A program made the translations under genes and the position numbers. From Pseudoalteromonas sp. '520P1 No. 423' (GTDB lineage Bacteria > Pseudomonadota > Gammaproteobacteria > Enterobacterales > Alteromonadaceae): a stretch of DNA of 64,000 bases. Under the pieces are notes generated by a model, which was not told the origin of the DNA, ran no database searches, and saw nothing but the letters and a program-made list of their open reading frames with translations. Below, piece by piece: positions 10,250 through 20,601 of this stretch (positions are counted from its first letter, which is position 1; every line of letters starts with the position of its first letter). The stretch lies in NCBI RefSeq assembly GCF_001269985.1, contig NZ_BBZB01000002.1, forward strand, positions 248,001 to 312,000. The letters run 5' to 3'.

Positions 10250-11590
10250 CTATACTTTCTGAAACTTATAAACCGATCCTAAGTTTAAGATATCAGTTAA
10301 TTCATCTAATGCAGTTCTTGATTCAACTAATAACTGAGGATCTTGTAAGTCTTCAGGTTTTATTACATCTCTATAATGACTATCTACCCAAGTATTTAAA
10401 CGTTTATATAAATTATCAGACAGGATACACGCAGGATTTACAGCAGCTAACTCTTGTTCACTTAATGTGACTCTTAAACGTAAACAGGCAGGCCCACCGC
10501 CATTTTTCATACTTTCATTCACATCAAAGTATTTAACCTGTTTGATTGGTGTATTTTTTGTAATTAAACGATCTAAATACGATTTAACATTTTGATTATT
10601 TTCACAATGCTTAGGCGCAATAATCGCCATAGATGAATCAGGTAAGGTGACTATTTGCGTATTAAACAAATAGGTATTTACTGCATCTTGCACACTCACT
10701 TCATTGCTAGGTACTTCAATAAAATGTAGTTCTTGTGAGCTTAATTTTTGGTCCACTTCCTTAATAAATAACTCAGTATTTAAAAAAGCTTTCTCATGAT
10801 AAAACAGTACGTTTTGATTCCCGACAGCAATCACATCATTATGAAATACGCCCGCATCTATCACATCAGGGTTTTGTTGTACAAATACAGTTTTATCATC
10901 AGATAAACCATGTAACCTAGCAACTGCGCGGCTGGCTTCTATCGTCTGCCTTGCAGCAAACTTTTGTGGTTTAGGCATATTAGCGTTAAATGCATAACGA
11001 CCAAAGGAAAAAATCTCGACCCCGTTATCTGCGTACTCATCACATAAACGCGTATGATTAGCAGCACCTTCATCGCCAAAATGGTCACTGTCATTCAAAT
11101 GCATATGATGTTCAAAGTATTCATCATTTGCAAAGATTGCTTTTAAAATATTGCCGGTTGTTTCTGGCTCTAATGATCGGTGAAACTTATTGGTTAAGTT
11201 AGCAGGAGTGAAATGTACTTTTTTATTACTGGTATCCGATGATGGAGAAACGGTTGCAGCATTTGCAGTCCACATACTCGAAGCCGAATAACACGCAGCT
11301 AAAACATTCGGTGCCTCCTTATAAGCTTGGGCTAAAACTTGTGAATCTTTACCTTTAAACCCTAGACGCCTCAAAGTATACATATCTGGTCTTTCTTGTG
11401 GCGCTAAAACCCCTTGCGTTAGTCCTAAATCATGTAAAGCTTTCATTTTAGCTAAACCTTGTTTAGCAGCGCTTTTAGGGCTTGAACTATCATAAGCACT
11501 TTTTAATGAAGCCACATTTCCCTCAGATAAACCGGCATAATTATGAGTAGGGCCAACTAATCCATCAAAATTTACTTCAAAACTTTTCAT
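10250..11590 (-). CDS. astB: N-succinylarginine dihydrolase
   Basis: 446 residues, close to the family length. Recognisable features are the start [19 protein letters not shown], the central FFVPRE-region equivalent, [11 protein letters not shown] and the catalytic-cysteine motif [12 protein letters not shown]. AstB hydrolyses N2-succinylarginine to succinylornithine, CO2 and ammonia in the arginine succinyltransferase pathway. The other ast genes are not adjacent, so this copy stands alone in the window. The start ATG overlaps no other gene, and a 470-base spacer lies upstream. Confidence 0.95.
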   Translation of the reverse strand: MKSFEVNFDGLVGPTHNYAGLSEGNVASLKSAYDSSSPKSAAKQGLAKMKALHDLGLTQGVLAPQERPDMYTLRRLGFKGKDSQVLAQAYKEAPNVLAACYSASSMWTANAATVSPSSDTSNKKVHFTPANLTNKFHRSLEPETTGNILKAIFANDEYFEHHMHLNDSDHFGDEGAANHTRLCDEYADNGVEIFSFGRYAFNANMPKPQKFAARQTIEASRAVARLHGLSDDKTVFVQQNPDVIDAGVFHNDVIAVGNQNVLFYHEKAFLNTELFIKEVDQKLSSQELHFIEVPSNEVSVQDAVNTYLFNTQIVTLPDSSMAIIAPKHCENNQNVKSYLDRLITKNTPIKQVKYFDVNESMKNGGGPACLRLRVTLSEQELAAVNPACILSDNLYKRLNTWVDSHYRDVIKPEDLQDPQLLVESRTALDELTDILNLGSVYKFQKV

Positions 11591-12063
11591 TTAATAACCT
11601 TTTGAAATTTTATTTATAAATACTCAAACTCAATACATGTACCAATCTGAAATTAAGTTTAAGAAACTTGCCCCTTAGCGCTATAGTACCTAATAGATTA
11701 TTTAATTGTGCGCTATATTTTCCATTAATAGATGAATTTTATTAATTTGTTCAAATTATGATTTAACAATTAGTCATATTTACCCATTTAGCAGCATTGA
11801 TATCACAGAGTAAATCATAAATATAAATAAAAATGTCCACTTCTTTTCTTAAAATAAGATTAAGCTAATAAGTTGATCTACTAAAGCTATAAATACCTTA
11901 AGCACTTTATAAAACTGTTTTTTTAAAAAACGAACACAGCTTACTCAAAACCGAACAGAAATCACTTAACTAATTCCCCTATAAAACTTAAAGTACTGAT
12001 AAATAAACAAAAATAAAGCTGGCACAGTAATTCCAATAAAGAATTTAAGTTATTAAATAATAT
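11591..12063. other. Long intergenic region upstream of the ABC export operon
   Basis: About 470 AT-rich bases with no gene. Near its right end is a sigma54-like promoter (12020-12035). Some 80-105 bases upstream of that is an imperfect dyad (11916-11937, TGTT...AACA arms around TTTTTTAAAAAA) and a second CGAACAG half-element at 11952. These could be enhancer sites for the NtrC-type regulator encoded downstream. The astB promoter should lie at the left end. Confidence 0.4.
12020..12035 (+). promoter_or_regulatory. Candidate sigma54 promoter for the export operon
   Basis: TGGCAC-AGTAA-TTCCA matches the -24/-12 consensus TGGCAC-N5-TTGCA, with one change (TTCC for TTGC), at correct spacing. It lies about 40 bases before the first gene. 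An enhancer-binding regulator gene with the matching AAA+ domain sits in the same cluster, which supports it. Confidence 0.5.
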
Positions 12064-12075
12064 GTGTCCTCAACA

Positions 12076-13314
12076 ATGAAAATAGAATTAACACAAAACA
12101 AACCTTGGAAGAAAGACATATTAATCAGCCTGTTTATTTCTTTATTATGTTATGCCGCTTATGCAGTTAGCAGTAAGTCGGTAAAATCCATACCAAAAGA
12201 AAATGTGAGTTTTCAAAATGTACAAACTGGACCTATAGATATATACGCCAACGCCTATGGTGAGTTAATTTCAGCAAAAGAGCGCCTATTAACAGCGCCT
12301 GCACTGGGAAAAGTATCTCAAATACTGGTACGCCCAGGTACTCAAGTAACACCAGAAACTGTCATACTTCATTTGTTCAACCCTAAATTAAACCAAGAAG
12401 TAAGTGAATCTAAAGGGTTATTAGCACAACAAAAAGCAGAACGTGAGGCTTTTAAATACGAACAACAAAATGAAAGATTAAACTACCAAAGTAATATTGC
12501 AGATATTCAAGCAGAAATTGAAAAAGCACAACTAGAACTTTCAGTTAATCAAAAGCTATTAAAATTAGGTGTTGCCTCACAAATTGAATTACAACGTGCA
12601 CAACTGGCCCTGGAACAACAAAATAAACGATTAAAGTTCGAAAAAGAGAAGTACCAGCAATTTATAGAGATGCAGAGTTACCAGCTCACTCAAAAAGATA
12701 TCACTATTGAACAACAAACCTCACAAGTGAGTTTATTAGAACAGCAACTTGAAGATATGAAAGTTAAGGCGGGGATCACAGGTTCCTTACAAAACCTAGA
12801 AATAGAGTTAGGTCAAAGTGTTCAACTAGGTGAATCACTTGCAAAAGTAGGTAGCAATAAAGCACTCATCGCCAGATTACGTTTGCCGCAACATCAAGCT
12901 GATCAAATAGATATTAATGCACCTGTAATATTAGATACGCAAAAAGGTTTAATTCAAGCGCATATTTCTCGCATCGAAAGTGTTGTAAAAAATGGCTCTG
13001 TACTGGCGGAAGCAATTCTTGATAGTGAATTAACAACAAATGCACGCCCCGCCTTAACAATATCAGCACAAGTATTTATAAAACATCAAAAAGATGCCGT
13101 ATTTACCCAACAAGCATCAGGAATGCGCCCAAACAGTAAACTCAATGTATTTATACAAACACAAAACCATATGTTGCAAAAGAGAGAAGTTACTTTTGGT
13201 GATATATCTCAAGGAAATTTAGTTGTCACCAAAGGCTTAAACGCTGGTGATAAAATTGTCAGTTCAGATTTAAGTAAATATAGCCAGTTCAAACAATTAG
13301 CATTATTAGATTAA
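12076..13314 (+). CDS. MacA/HlyD-type membrane fusion protein
   Basis: About 412 residues. One N-terminal membrane segment (ILISLFISLLCYAAYAV), a biotinyl-lipoyl-like half (GKVSQILVRPGTQVTPETVIL), a long glutamine-rich coiled coil (about 110-230) and a beta-barrel/second lipoyl half. It links the inner-membrane ABC transporter to an outer-membrane exit duct. An upstream in-frame GTG at 12064 is an alternative start. A five-codon frame (12062-12079) ends in a TGA that overlaps the ATG at 12076, which may mean coupled initiation. It is the first gene of the export operon. Confidence 0.85.
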   Translation: MKIELTQNKPWKKDILISLFISLLCYAAYAVSSKSVKSIPKENVSFQNVQTGPIDIYANAYGELISAKERLLTAPALGKVSQILVRPGTQVTPETVILHLFNPKLNQEVSESKGLLAQQKAEREAFKYEQQNERLNYQSNIADIQAEIEKAQLELSVNQKLLKLGVASQIELQRAQLALEQQNKRLKFEKEKYQQFIEMQSYQLTQKDITIEQQTSQVSLLEQQLEDMKVKAGITGSLQNLEIELGQSVQLGESLAKVGSNKALIARLRLPQHQADQIDINAPVILDTQKGLIQAHISRIESVVKNGSVLAEAILDSELTTNARPALTISAQVFIKHQKDAVFTQQASGMRPNSKLNVFIQTQNHMLQKREVTFGDISQGNLVVTKGLNAGDKIVSSDLSKYSQFKQLALLD

Positions 13315-13349
13315 CCATATCCACCCAAATCAATGTAAAATGCCAAAAC

Positions 13350-13364
13350 GTAAAGGCCCTTTAC
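13350..13364. repeat. Palindrome GTAAAGGCCCTTTAC in the operon spacer
   Basis: A perfect 15-bp palindrome between the fusion-protein gene and the ABC ATPase gene. It resembles the 17-bp TGTAAA/TTTACA palindromes found elsewhere in the window but differs in the core. Its function is unknown; it could be an mRNA processing or attenuation site. Confidence 0.4.
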
Positions 13365-13399
13365 AATGATTTGGATAAAAAAATTATAAGGAATATATT

Positions 13400-14107
13400 A
13401 TGAAACAAGTTGTCTCTATGAGTAATATCCATAAGCGTTATGATGGCCAACAAATAGAAACTCACGCCTTGCAAGGTGTCTCTCTTGAAATTATGCAAGG
13501 AGAGTTTGTGGCTATCACAGGACCTTCAGGCTGTGGTAAATCAACTTTATTATCTATTATGGGTCTAATGGATAGTGCAAGTGAAGGCTGTTATCAAATT
13601 GCCCAAATTGATACTGCAAACCTCAAAATTGATCAAAGAACACAAATAAGAAATGAACATATAGGTTACGTATTTCAGTCATTTAATTTAATTGATAATT
13701 TAACTGTATTTGAAAACATCGCTTTGCCACTTGAACATAGAAATGTAAAAAAAGCTGAAATAAAAACCCGTGTAGAAGCAGTATTAGATCAAGTCGATAT
13801 GCTACATCGTAAAAACTACCGACCTAACCAGCTTTCAGGTGGTCAACAACAGCGTATCGCCATCGCCAGAGCCTTAGTTGGTAGGCCTGATCTCATCTTA
13901 GTAGATGAACCCACAGGTAACTTAGATAGTAAAAATGGTGATCAGGTTATGTTGCTATTAGAGCAATTAAATAAAGCAGGTTCAACTATTGTAATGGTAA
14001 CCCATGATAGCCGTTATTCACGCTGTGCTAGCCGCGAAATACAATTGTTAGACGGTCAAATTATCACTGAACAATTCGCTGCTCAAAGTGTTCAGGGGGT
14101 TGCATGA
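13400..14107 (+). CDS. ABC transporter ATPase, MacB/LolD type
   Basis: 235 residues. Walker A GPSGCGKST, Q-loop YVFQSFNLID, signature LSGGQQQR, Walker B LILVDEPTGNLDS and H-loop MVTHD are all intact, so it should be an active nucleotide-binding subunit. The sequence and partners place it in the MacB/LolD/FtsE group, which drives FtsX-like permeases. A good ribosome site (AAGGA) precedes the ATG, and the stop overlaps the next start by four bases (ATGA). Confidence 0.93.
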   Translation: MKQVVSMSNIHKRYDGQQIETHALQGVSLEIMQGEFVAITGPSGCGKSTLLSIMGLMDSASEGCYQIAQIDTANLKIDQRTQIRNEHIGYVFQSFNLIDNLTVFENIALPLEHRNVKKAEIKTRVEAVLDQVDMLHRKNYRPNQLSGGQQQRIAIARALVGRPDLILVDEPTGNLDSKNGDQVMLLLEQLNKAGSTIVMVTHDSRYSRCASREIQLLDGQIITEQFAAQSVQGVA

Positions 14108-16608
14108 GTTTATACCAAAAAGCATTTATCACAGGGATCGCTAGAGTTTTTTCACTGCCAAGGCTAAGTATTCCGCTTATTGTAACTTTAGGTCTTACTT
14201 TAGGCGCAGTATTAAGTGTTATAGCGATTTCATCAACGCTATTTTTAAAACCTCTTAAAGGCGTAAATAACGAAGATAATATTCAAACATTTCAATTTCA
14301 GATGCAATTTAGTAAAGATATGAGTATTTCATATTGGAATTTACGTCGTTTAGCTGATTTTAATGAAACTTATAAACATTTAGGCACTTGGGCGGGTATT
14401 TCATCTAATAATGAAACAGCTGTCAGCATTGATAATGTAACATATTCCACTACACAATTCTCAGCCTCTGATACTATTTTAAATGTATTAGGTACCCAAT
14501 TACTTAAAGGACAAGATGTCACATTAGATGCGCCAGATGAATATGTTTGGATCTCAAACTCTTTATGGCAACACGCATTTTCAGGTAATGACTCGGCGAT
14601 AGGTAAACAAATAACGCATAATAATAAAAGTTATATCATAGCAGGGATCTTAGAAGATTTAATGGATGCGCCAGATAATAGTGTTATCGCTCAGGAGCAA
14701 ATTTGGTTTATTTCTAAGCTTACTAGTTTGCTAGGAAAAACTGAAGAAAGTGCTGTAAGAGATGATATAAAAGCATTATTATTAAAAGCTAAAAACCCCA
14801 ATATCAAGCCACCTTCAAAAGAAGAAGCAATCCAATGGCGCACACAGTACATAACAAATAATACACCTGAAGAACAACTGCAAGGCTACTTAGGATTTAT
14901 CAATAGCAGCCCAGTAGAGGTCATTACAGATAGTTATAGAAACCACTTATTGGGTTCAAGTAAAAACTTAATATATGCTTTATTTGCAGCAGTAATAGGT
15001 TTACTCCTTATGGCGACATTAAACTTACTGAACTTATTTATTGCGCACTATCAAACCCGCAATAAAGAGTTTGCAATACAATTAAGTTTAGGTTCAAGCT
15101 TATTAAAGTTGAGGCTATTAGTATTACTAGAAAATTTACCTAGTTTTATTTTAGCTACAATATCAGGGCTTTTAGTGACAGGTTGGATTATAAAAAGCTT
15201 ACCTCATATTACTAATAACAACCTTCCCATGATTAACGAAATAACAGTTAATAATGCAACAGTAGCAGCTGCATTTGCGATCATTATTTTACTGAGCATA
15301 CTCTTTAGCGCATTCGCGTTAATTGATATCAATAAGCAAGCTCTTGCGACTAATTTAAATAGCAGTGGTAAAGGTATACAAGCACAATCGAATCACTGGC
15401 TAAGCCGCACATTAATGGTAATTCAATTAACTGTTGCCTCATTATTGTTAACCGCTTCAATGATGCTCGCCTCGCAAAGTTATGACGCTGTTTATCGTGA
15501 TTTAGGTTTTGAATTAGGTAATCATTATGAAGTATCAATGTCAGTATCTGATCCCCAATGGGCGAAAAAAATAGCAAATCCCATGAAGTATCAGGGTAGT
15601 GAAGCGCAAAAAGTAAACCAAAATATAAGCAAAATTATTGAAGCTAATGTAACAAACAGTGAAGTTGTGATCCCAACAGCCGCACCTCTAACAGATATGT
15701 TTATTCTTATGGCTTACAGCCCAGAAAATGAACCTAATAAACGCATCTTATTTCAGCCTAGCTATTTATCAGTTGGATATTTTAAGGCGTTTAATATTCC
15801 TATTTTAGCAGGAACTAATTTAACCCAAGCACAAATTGATAATAACGACAGCGGTGTTGTAATAGATACTATTATGGCTAATGAATTGTACCCAAATTTA
15901 AGCTTTCAAGAAATCATTGGAAAATCGATCAATTTGGGCATAGAAGATGATAAAGGTGAACAGGTTAAATCGACCATAAATGCGGTTGTGGGCGCTATTC
16001 AAAGCCAAGTAGGTCGGACAACACCGATCCTTACACCTAGAGTTTATTTCAGTCAATTTAATATAGGTGGGAGTTTTGCTTTTACAGTGAATCTGCCTTC
16101 AGGTCAAAGTATGAAAGCTGAACAAATTCAAGCTCAAATTACAAAGCAATATCCTATGTTAACTAACCTTCAAGTGACTTCATTAAAAGATCGTTGGGAT
16201 GAGCAAACTTTAAGTGATCGATTAAGCCTTTGGGTAGTATTAACCATGACAGGTTTAACTTTGTTCTTAGCAGCCATAGGCATTGCAGGATTAACTCAAA
16301 TGACAACTAATCAAAAGAAATACGAATTAGCTGTACGTATGGCAACAGGCGCTAAACAAATGCGTTTATTAAGCTTTATTCTAAAAGATGCGATTTGGAT
16401 GTTAGGTTTAGGTTTAGGCTTAGGATTTATCATTTCTGTTTTTGGTTATCAATACTTACAAGCAAGCCTCACATTGCTACCAGAGTTTAATTGGTTAGCT
16501 ATGACGGGCTTAGATATAGGTTTGATCATCATAGTACTTTTATCTGTATCTATTCCGGCTTGGCGAGTGATAAGCTCAGATCCAATGAAAGCATTAAGAG
16601 AAGAATAG
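14104..16608 (+). CDS. FtsX-like ABC permease with MacB periplasmic domain
   Basis: 834 residues with two tandem halves. The first membrane helix is near residues 20-45, followed by a large periplasmic domain. Three helices lie near 285-400, with more near 430-450. A second periplasmic domain is followed by three helices at the end (LTGLTLFLAAIG..., final DPMKALREE). This duplicated permease works with the preceding ATPase in exporters of macrolides, peptides or lipoproteins by the MacB mechanotransmission route. The substrate is unknown. It is translationally coupled to the ATPase gene. Confidence 0.9.
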   Translation: MSLYQKAFITGIARVFSLPRLSIPLIVTLGLTLGAVLSVIAISSTLFLKPLKGVNNEDNIQTFQFQMQFSKDMSISYWNLRRLADFNETYKHLGTWAGISSNNETAVSIDNVTYSTTQFSASDTILNVLGTQLLKGQDVTLDAPDEYVWISNSLWQHAFSGNDSAIGKQITHNNKSYIIAGILEDLMDAPDNSVIAQEQIWFISKLTSLLGKTEESAVRDDIKALLLKAKNPNIKPPSKEEAIQWRTQYITNNTPEEQLQGYLGFINSSPVEVITDSYRNHLLGSSKNLIYALFAAVIGLLLMATLNLLNLFIAHYQTRNKEFAIQLSLGSSLLKLRLLVLLENLPSFILATISGLLVTGWIIKSLPHITNNNLPMINEITVNNATVAAAFAIIILLSILFSAFALIDINKQALATNLNSSGKGIQAQSNHWLSRTLMVIQLTVASLLLTASMMLASQSYDAVYRDLGFELGNHYEVSMSVSDPQWAKKIANPMKYQGSEAQKVNQNISKIIEANVTNSEVVIPTAAPLTDMFILMAYSPENEPNKRILFQPSYLSVGYFKAFNIPILAGTNLTQAQIDNNDSGVVIDTIMANELYPNLSFQEIIGKSINLGIEDDKGEQVKSTINAVVGAIQSQVGRTTPILTPRVYFSQFNIGGSFAFTVNLPSGQSMKAEQIQAQITKQYPMLTNLQVTSLKDRWDEQTLSDRLSLWVVLTMTGLTLFLAAIGIAGLTQMTTNQKKYELAVRMATGAKQMRLLSFILKDAIWMLGLGLGLGFIISVFGYQYLQASLTLLPEFNWLAMTGLDIGLIIIVLLSVSIPAWRVISSDPMKALREE

Positions 16609-16650
16609 AAAAAACAATTATCCAAACCTTAGGTTAATTAAGTTAGACTA

Positions 16651-16670
16651 AGGCAACTTATAAGTTGCCT
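16651..16670. terminator. 20-bp perfect palindrome after the export operon
   Basis: AGGCAACTTATAAGTTGCCT lies 43 bases after the permease stop. It can form a nine-pair stem and is followed by AT-rich sequence, but it has no clean T-tract. It may act as a weak terminator or as an operator for the regulator gene at 16825. Confidence 0.5.
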
Positions 16671-16824
16671 ATATTATAATAAATATAAACAAACAGTCAT
16701 TCTCGTAGTCTTTTTATCGGGAATCTTTTTTATTGCTCATTCTAGTTTTTCAAGATAAAACGAGAAAGATAATTTTAAGTCGATATTTGATTATGCATAA
16801 AGAATAATAAACACGGAGCTTAGT

Positions 16825-18207
16825 TTGCAACAAATACCTAATAAAAATAATCAAGCAACAATATTACTGGCTGATGATGATGAAGATATCAGATTAGCGT
16901 TAACATTATTATTATCCTCTGAAGGTTTTAAAACCATTGAAGCTGCTAATGCTAAAGAAGTGATCACCCAAACCAACAGACAAAACCCTGATCTCATTTT
17001 GCTAGATATGAATTTCAGCCGCGATACCACAAGTGGCCAAGAAGGCTTAGAAATATTAGCGCAATTAAAAAATAACGATATACCGGTTATTTTAATGACA
17101 GCATGGGCAAATGTAGAGTTGGCAGTAAATGGCTTAAAACAAGGCGCATCTGATTTTGTAGAAAAACCTTGGAATAAAGAAAAGTTACTCAACAGTATAA
17201 ATCAGCAGCTAAGCTTTAAAAAAATAAAACAAGAACACCAAGGCTATCAAACACTTTTAAGTGAAAAACAAAGCAATAAACATCAAACCTGGGTTTGCCA
17301 ATCTCATGCCATGAAGCAAATTGAACAACTCATTGAACAAATAGCACCAACAGACGCCAATATTTTAATATTAGGTGAAAATGGCACAGGTAAATCTCAA
17401 TTAGCTAAACGTATTCACCAATTTTCATCCAGACAAGATAAACCTTTAATTTCGGTTAATATGGCGGCTATACCTGAGAATTTATTTGAAAGTGAATTAT
17501 TTGGTCACCAAAAAGGCGCATTTACCGATGCTAAACAAAATCGCATTGGCCGTTTTCAATTAGCAGATCAAGGCACTTTATTTTTTGATGAAATCGGTTC
17601 CTTACCTTTTAACTTACAACCTAAGTTATTACGGGTTTTAGAAACCGGTGAATATGAAGTATTAGGCTCAAGCCAAACACAAAATACTAATTCAAGACTG
17701 ATCAGCGCCACTAATGCCGACTTATCAAAACTGGTAAATGAAGGATTATTTCGTCAGGATTTATTATACAGATTAAATACTTTAGTGATCACTTTGCCAC
17801 CTTTAAGAGAAAGGTTAGAAGATATAAAACCTTTAGCTGATACTTTTATAGATCAGTTTTGTACTAAGTATCGTAAAGCAAAGTTAAGTCTTTCATCTGA
17901 CGCGCTTAGAAAACTGAAACAACATACTTGGCCAGGCAATATTCGAGAGCTAAGTCATGCGATTGAACGTGCTGTTTTATTATCGACAAGTGAAGAAATT
18001 GCTGTCCAAGCATTACTTTTAGAAAATACGAATAGCCAAGGCTCTGACATAACTCTTCAGCCACTAGAGCAAGCAGAACGACAGTTAATCGAAAAAGCGT
18101 TATCGGTAAGCTCTGGCCAAGTAATTGAAGCTGCAAAGCTATTAGAAATTTCTCGTAATGCGTTATATCGCAGATTAGAAAAGTTTGGCATCAAATATGA
18201 GTCATGA
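16825..18207 (+). CDS. NtrC-family sigma54-dependent response regulator
   Basis: 460 residues from a TTG start with GGAG six bases upstream. Order: receiver (about 10-130; acidic pocket DDDED, phospho-Asp in LILLDMNF), AAA+ domain (Walker A GENGTGKS, Walker B LFFDEIG, arginine fingers FRQDLLYRLN) and a Fis-type HTH (AAKLLEISRNALYRRLEKFG). The sigma54-contact loop reads GAFTDA instead of GAFTGA, a variant seen in some active family members. It is followed by its kinase with an 11-base overlap and preceded by the ABC operon with a sigma54-like promoter, so it probably activates that operon. Confidence 0.92.
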   Translation: MQQIPNKNNQATILLADDDEDIRLALTLLLSSEGFKTIEAANAKEVITQTNRQNPDLILLDMNFSRDTTSGQEGLEILAQLKNNDIPVILMTAWANVELAVNGLKQGASDFVEKPWNKEKLLNSINQQLSFKKIKQEHQGYQTLLSEKQSNKHQTWVCQSHAMKQIEQLIEQIAPTDANILILGENGTGKSQLAKRIHQFSSRQDKPLISVNMAAIPENLFESELFGHQKGAFTDAKQNRIGRFQLADQGTLFFDEIGSLPFNLQPKLLRVLETGEYEVLGSSQTQNTNSRLISATNADLSKLVNEGLFRQDLLYRLNTLVITLPPLRERLEDIKPLADTFIDQFCTKYRKAKLSLSSDALRKLKQHTWPGNIRELSHAIERAVLLSTSEEIAVQALLLENTNSQGSDITLQPLEQAERQLIEKALSVSSGQVIEAAKLLEISRNALYRRLEKFGIKYES

Positions 18208-19465
18208 AAAGTGGCTCATCACTGGGCTAACAAGCATTATTTTAATCATAACCTCTTTAGTTACGGCACTCACATACAGCCTTAATTGGAGTATATTAGC
18301 GATCAGCACCTTAATATTTTTATTAATGTATCCATTAATTTTCTGTGCTAATAAATATTATCAGTTTTGGTGTCAATCCATTATGCAGTTGACGACCTAT
18401 ACCCAAGTTTTAAAAGAAGGGGAACATAATTTAAAATACAAAAAACAAAATAAAAATAACTTATTACTAGAGCTACAACAAGAGATTGAAGTTTTGGCTC
18501 AAACCAAGCTTAAAAACAATACACAAAATGATACGGTTGAGAGCTTACTGAGCCATATATTAGATTCTTGGCCAATTCCTGTATGTGTATTTGATCAAAA
18601 TTTAAACCTAATTTATCGCAATAGCGCGATGAACGAGCAAATTCAACAACCTATGCTAAATGGCTCATCAGCATCAAGTTTAGGTTTTAAATTTGAACAT
18701 GGGCAGTTTAGTCATAATCAATTTGACAAAAAATGGCAAAAACAAAGCATAACTTACCTAAACCAATCTCAAAAACATTGGCTGTTTTCTGCCATAGATA
18801 TTTCTCAATTACTTAATGAAAACCAAACGACCACACAAAAGAACTTAGTAAGGGTACTTTCTCATGAGTTAAGAAATTCACTCACCCCAATGGCATCAAT
18901 GGCTGATACTTTATTATGTAATGAGCAACTTAACGAAAGCCAAACCAGAATGGTACTTGATAGAATAAAAAATAGAAGTGAACGTCTGCTTGCTTTTATT
19001 GGTCAGTACTCTCAATTAGCGCAATTACCAGTCCCACATTGCACTTGGTTTAATTTTATAGATATTTTAGACGAAGCTAAAAGCATGATCAGAGCGCCGC
19101 TTAACGTTCACTATAAAGGTGCGGCTTTATGTTATGGCGATGAAAATCAAGTTTCTCAAATACTGATTAATCTTTTAAAAAATGCGCAAGAATCATGCTT
19201 AAAAGACATATGTGAAGTATCTATCACCTTATATAACCAACAACAAAATCAAGTAATAGAAATCACTGATAATGGCCCTGGGTTTGCAAATCTAGATAAT
19301 GTTTTAACGCCTTTTTATACCACTAAATCAACAGGCTCAGGTATAGGTTTATCACTATGCGATAGCATAACACGCAACCACAAAGGTCAATTAAAAGTCT
19401 CCAATGTTGTTCCACACGGTGCTATGATTTCAATTACTTGGCCAACAAAGAACAAAAAAGATTAA
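18197..19465 (+). CDS. Sensor histidine kinase paired with the NtrC-type regulator
   Basis: About 422 residues from the ATG at 18197 (an in-frame TTG at 18185 is less likely). Two N-terminal membrane segments (about 8-50), a coiled stretch, a PAS-like region (about 115-200), HisKA box LSHELRNSLTP, then an HATPase with DNGPGF and GSGIGLSL. It overlaps the regulator gene by 11 bases and shares a TAATG junction with the next gene. The stimulus is unknown, perhaps envelope stress given the exporter context. Confidence 0.92.
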   Translation: MSHEKWLITGLTSIILIITSLVTALTYSLNWSILAISTLIFLLMYPLIFCANKYYQFWCQSIMQLTTYTQVLKEGEHNLKYKKQNKNNLLLELQQEIEVLAQTKLKNNTQNDTVESLLSHILDSWPIPVCVFDQNLNLIYRNSAMNEQIQQPMLNGSSASSLGFKFEHGQFSHNQFDKKWQKQSITYLNQSQKHWLFSAIDISQLLNENQTTTQKNLVRVLSHELRNSLTPMASMADTLLCNEQLNESQTRMVLDRIKNRSERLLAFIGQYSQLAQLPVPHCTWFNFIDILDEAKSMIRAPLNVHYKGAALCYGDENQVSQILINLLKNAQESCLKDICEVSITLYNQQQNQVIEITDNGPGFANLDNVLTPFYTTKSTGSGIGLSLCDSITRNHKGQLKVSNVVPHGAMISITWPTKNKKD

Positions 19466-20601
19466 TGTATTACTATAAAGTTTTAAATCATATTAATGAC
19501 ATTAATGCATCTATTTGGGATGCATTTTTTGATGATAACCCATTCACCAAACACGCTTTTATTGATGCTTGCGAATCAAGTTTATCGGCAAGTGAAAAAA
19601 CAGGCTGGATTGCGCATCACTTTTTAATTTATAGAGCACACTCCTTAGTTGCCATTGTGCCTGGTTATTTAAAAAGTCACTCTTATGGAGAGTATATATT
19701 TGACTGGTCATGGGCTGAAGCGTATCAAAATAATGGTTTAAATTATTATCCTAAATGGATAAATGCAATACCATTTTCACCAATCCAAGGATTACGTATT
19801 GCCCATAAAGAAAGGGATACTATCGCTTTATATCGATTTATTTGCACTACACTAAACCAAGTTGCACACAATAACCTTTGGTCTGGCTGGCATATTAACT
19901 TTTGTGATCAAACAACATCAAACTTATTAAAGCAGCAAAAAATCATGCCTAGGATCGGAGTACAATTTCAATGGTTTAATAATAGCTACTCTGATTTTAA
20001 TGGTTTTTTAACTTCACTAAATGCTAGAAAGCGTAAAAATATAAAAAAGGAGCGACAAAAAGTACTGTCTCAAGATATTCAAATTGAGTGGCTAAGCGGT
20101 GATGACATTAGTGATAACTTGATTAAACAATTTATTGAATTTTATCAACGCACTTACTTAAAACGCTCAGGTCATCTAGGTTATCTAAATATAGAGTTTT
20201 TTACTTTATTAAAGGAGCACTTAGCTAATGACTTAATTATCATGACAGCAACAAAATCTAATGAATTAATCGCGGCTACTTTGAGTTTAAAATCAGACGA
20301 TATACTTTATGGGCGCTATTGGGGAGCAAATGAGCCATGTGATTTTTTACATTTTGAGCTGTGTTATTATCAAGGCATAGAGTACTGCATTAAACACAAA
20401 CTAAAATGCTTTCACTCTGGTGCGCAAGGCGAGCATAAAATCGCAAGAGGGTTTGAGCCTGTATTTACTTACTCAAACCACAAAATTATTCATTCTGACT
20501 TTGCATTAGCTATCGATGACTTTTTACAAAGAGAAACACAACATATGCAACAATATTTTAAAGAGTGCCAAGCTTTATCACCTTATAAAAAAGACGATTA
20601 A
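19465..20601 (+). CDS. FemAB/GNAT-like protein (COG3146 type)
   Basis: About 378 residues. Sequence features (PFTKHAFIDACESS, SYGEYIFDWSWA, LNARKRKNIKKER, GAQGEHKIARGFEP) match the COG3146/PF04339 group of FemAB-related GNAT proteins, annotated as peptidoglycan-biosynthesis-like without a known substrate. The ATG overlaps the kinase stop (TAATG), so it is translated as part of the regulatory operon. The gene ends four bases inside the convergent DUF938 gene. Confidence 0.8.
   Translation: MYYYKVLNHINDINASIWDAFFDDNPFTKHAFIDACESSLSASEKTGWIAHHFLIYRAHSLVAIVPGYLKSHSYGEYIFDWSWAEAYQNNGLNYYPKWINAIPFSPIQGLRIAHKERDTIALYRFICTTLNQVAHNNLWSGWHINFCDQTTSNLLKQQKIMPRIGVQFQWFNNSYSDFNGFLTSLNARKRKNIKKERQKVLSQDIQIEWLSGDDISDNLIKQFIEFYQRTYLKRSGHLGYLNIEFFTLLKEHLANDLIIMTATKSNELIAATLSLKSDDILYGRYWGANEPCDFLHFELCYYQGIEYCIKHKLKCFHSGAQGEHKIARGFEPVFTYSNHKIIHSDFALAIDDFLQRETQHMQQYFKECQALSPYKKDD

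Noticed and set aside
16690..16770. Inverted ATTCTCGT/ACGAGAAA elements before the NtrC-type gene as an operator
   Set aside because: The arms are short, imperfect and about 55 bases apart, which is weak evidence without comparison.
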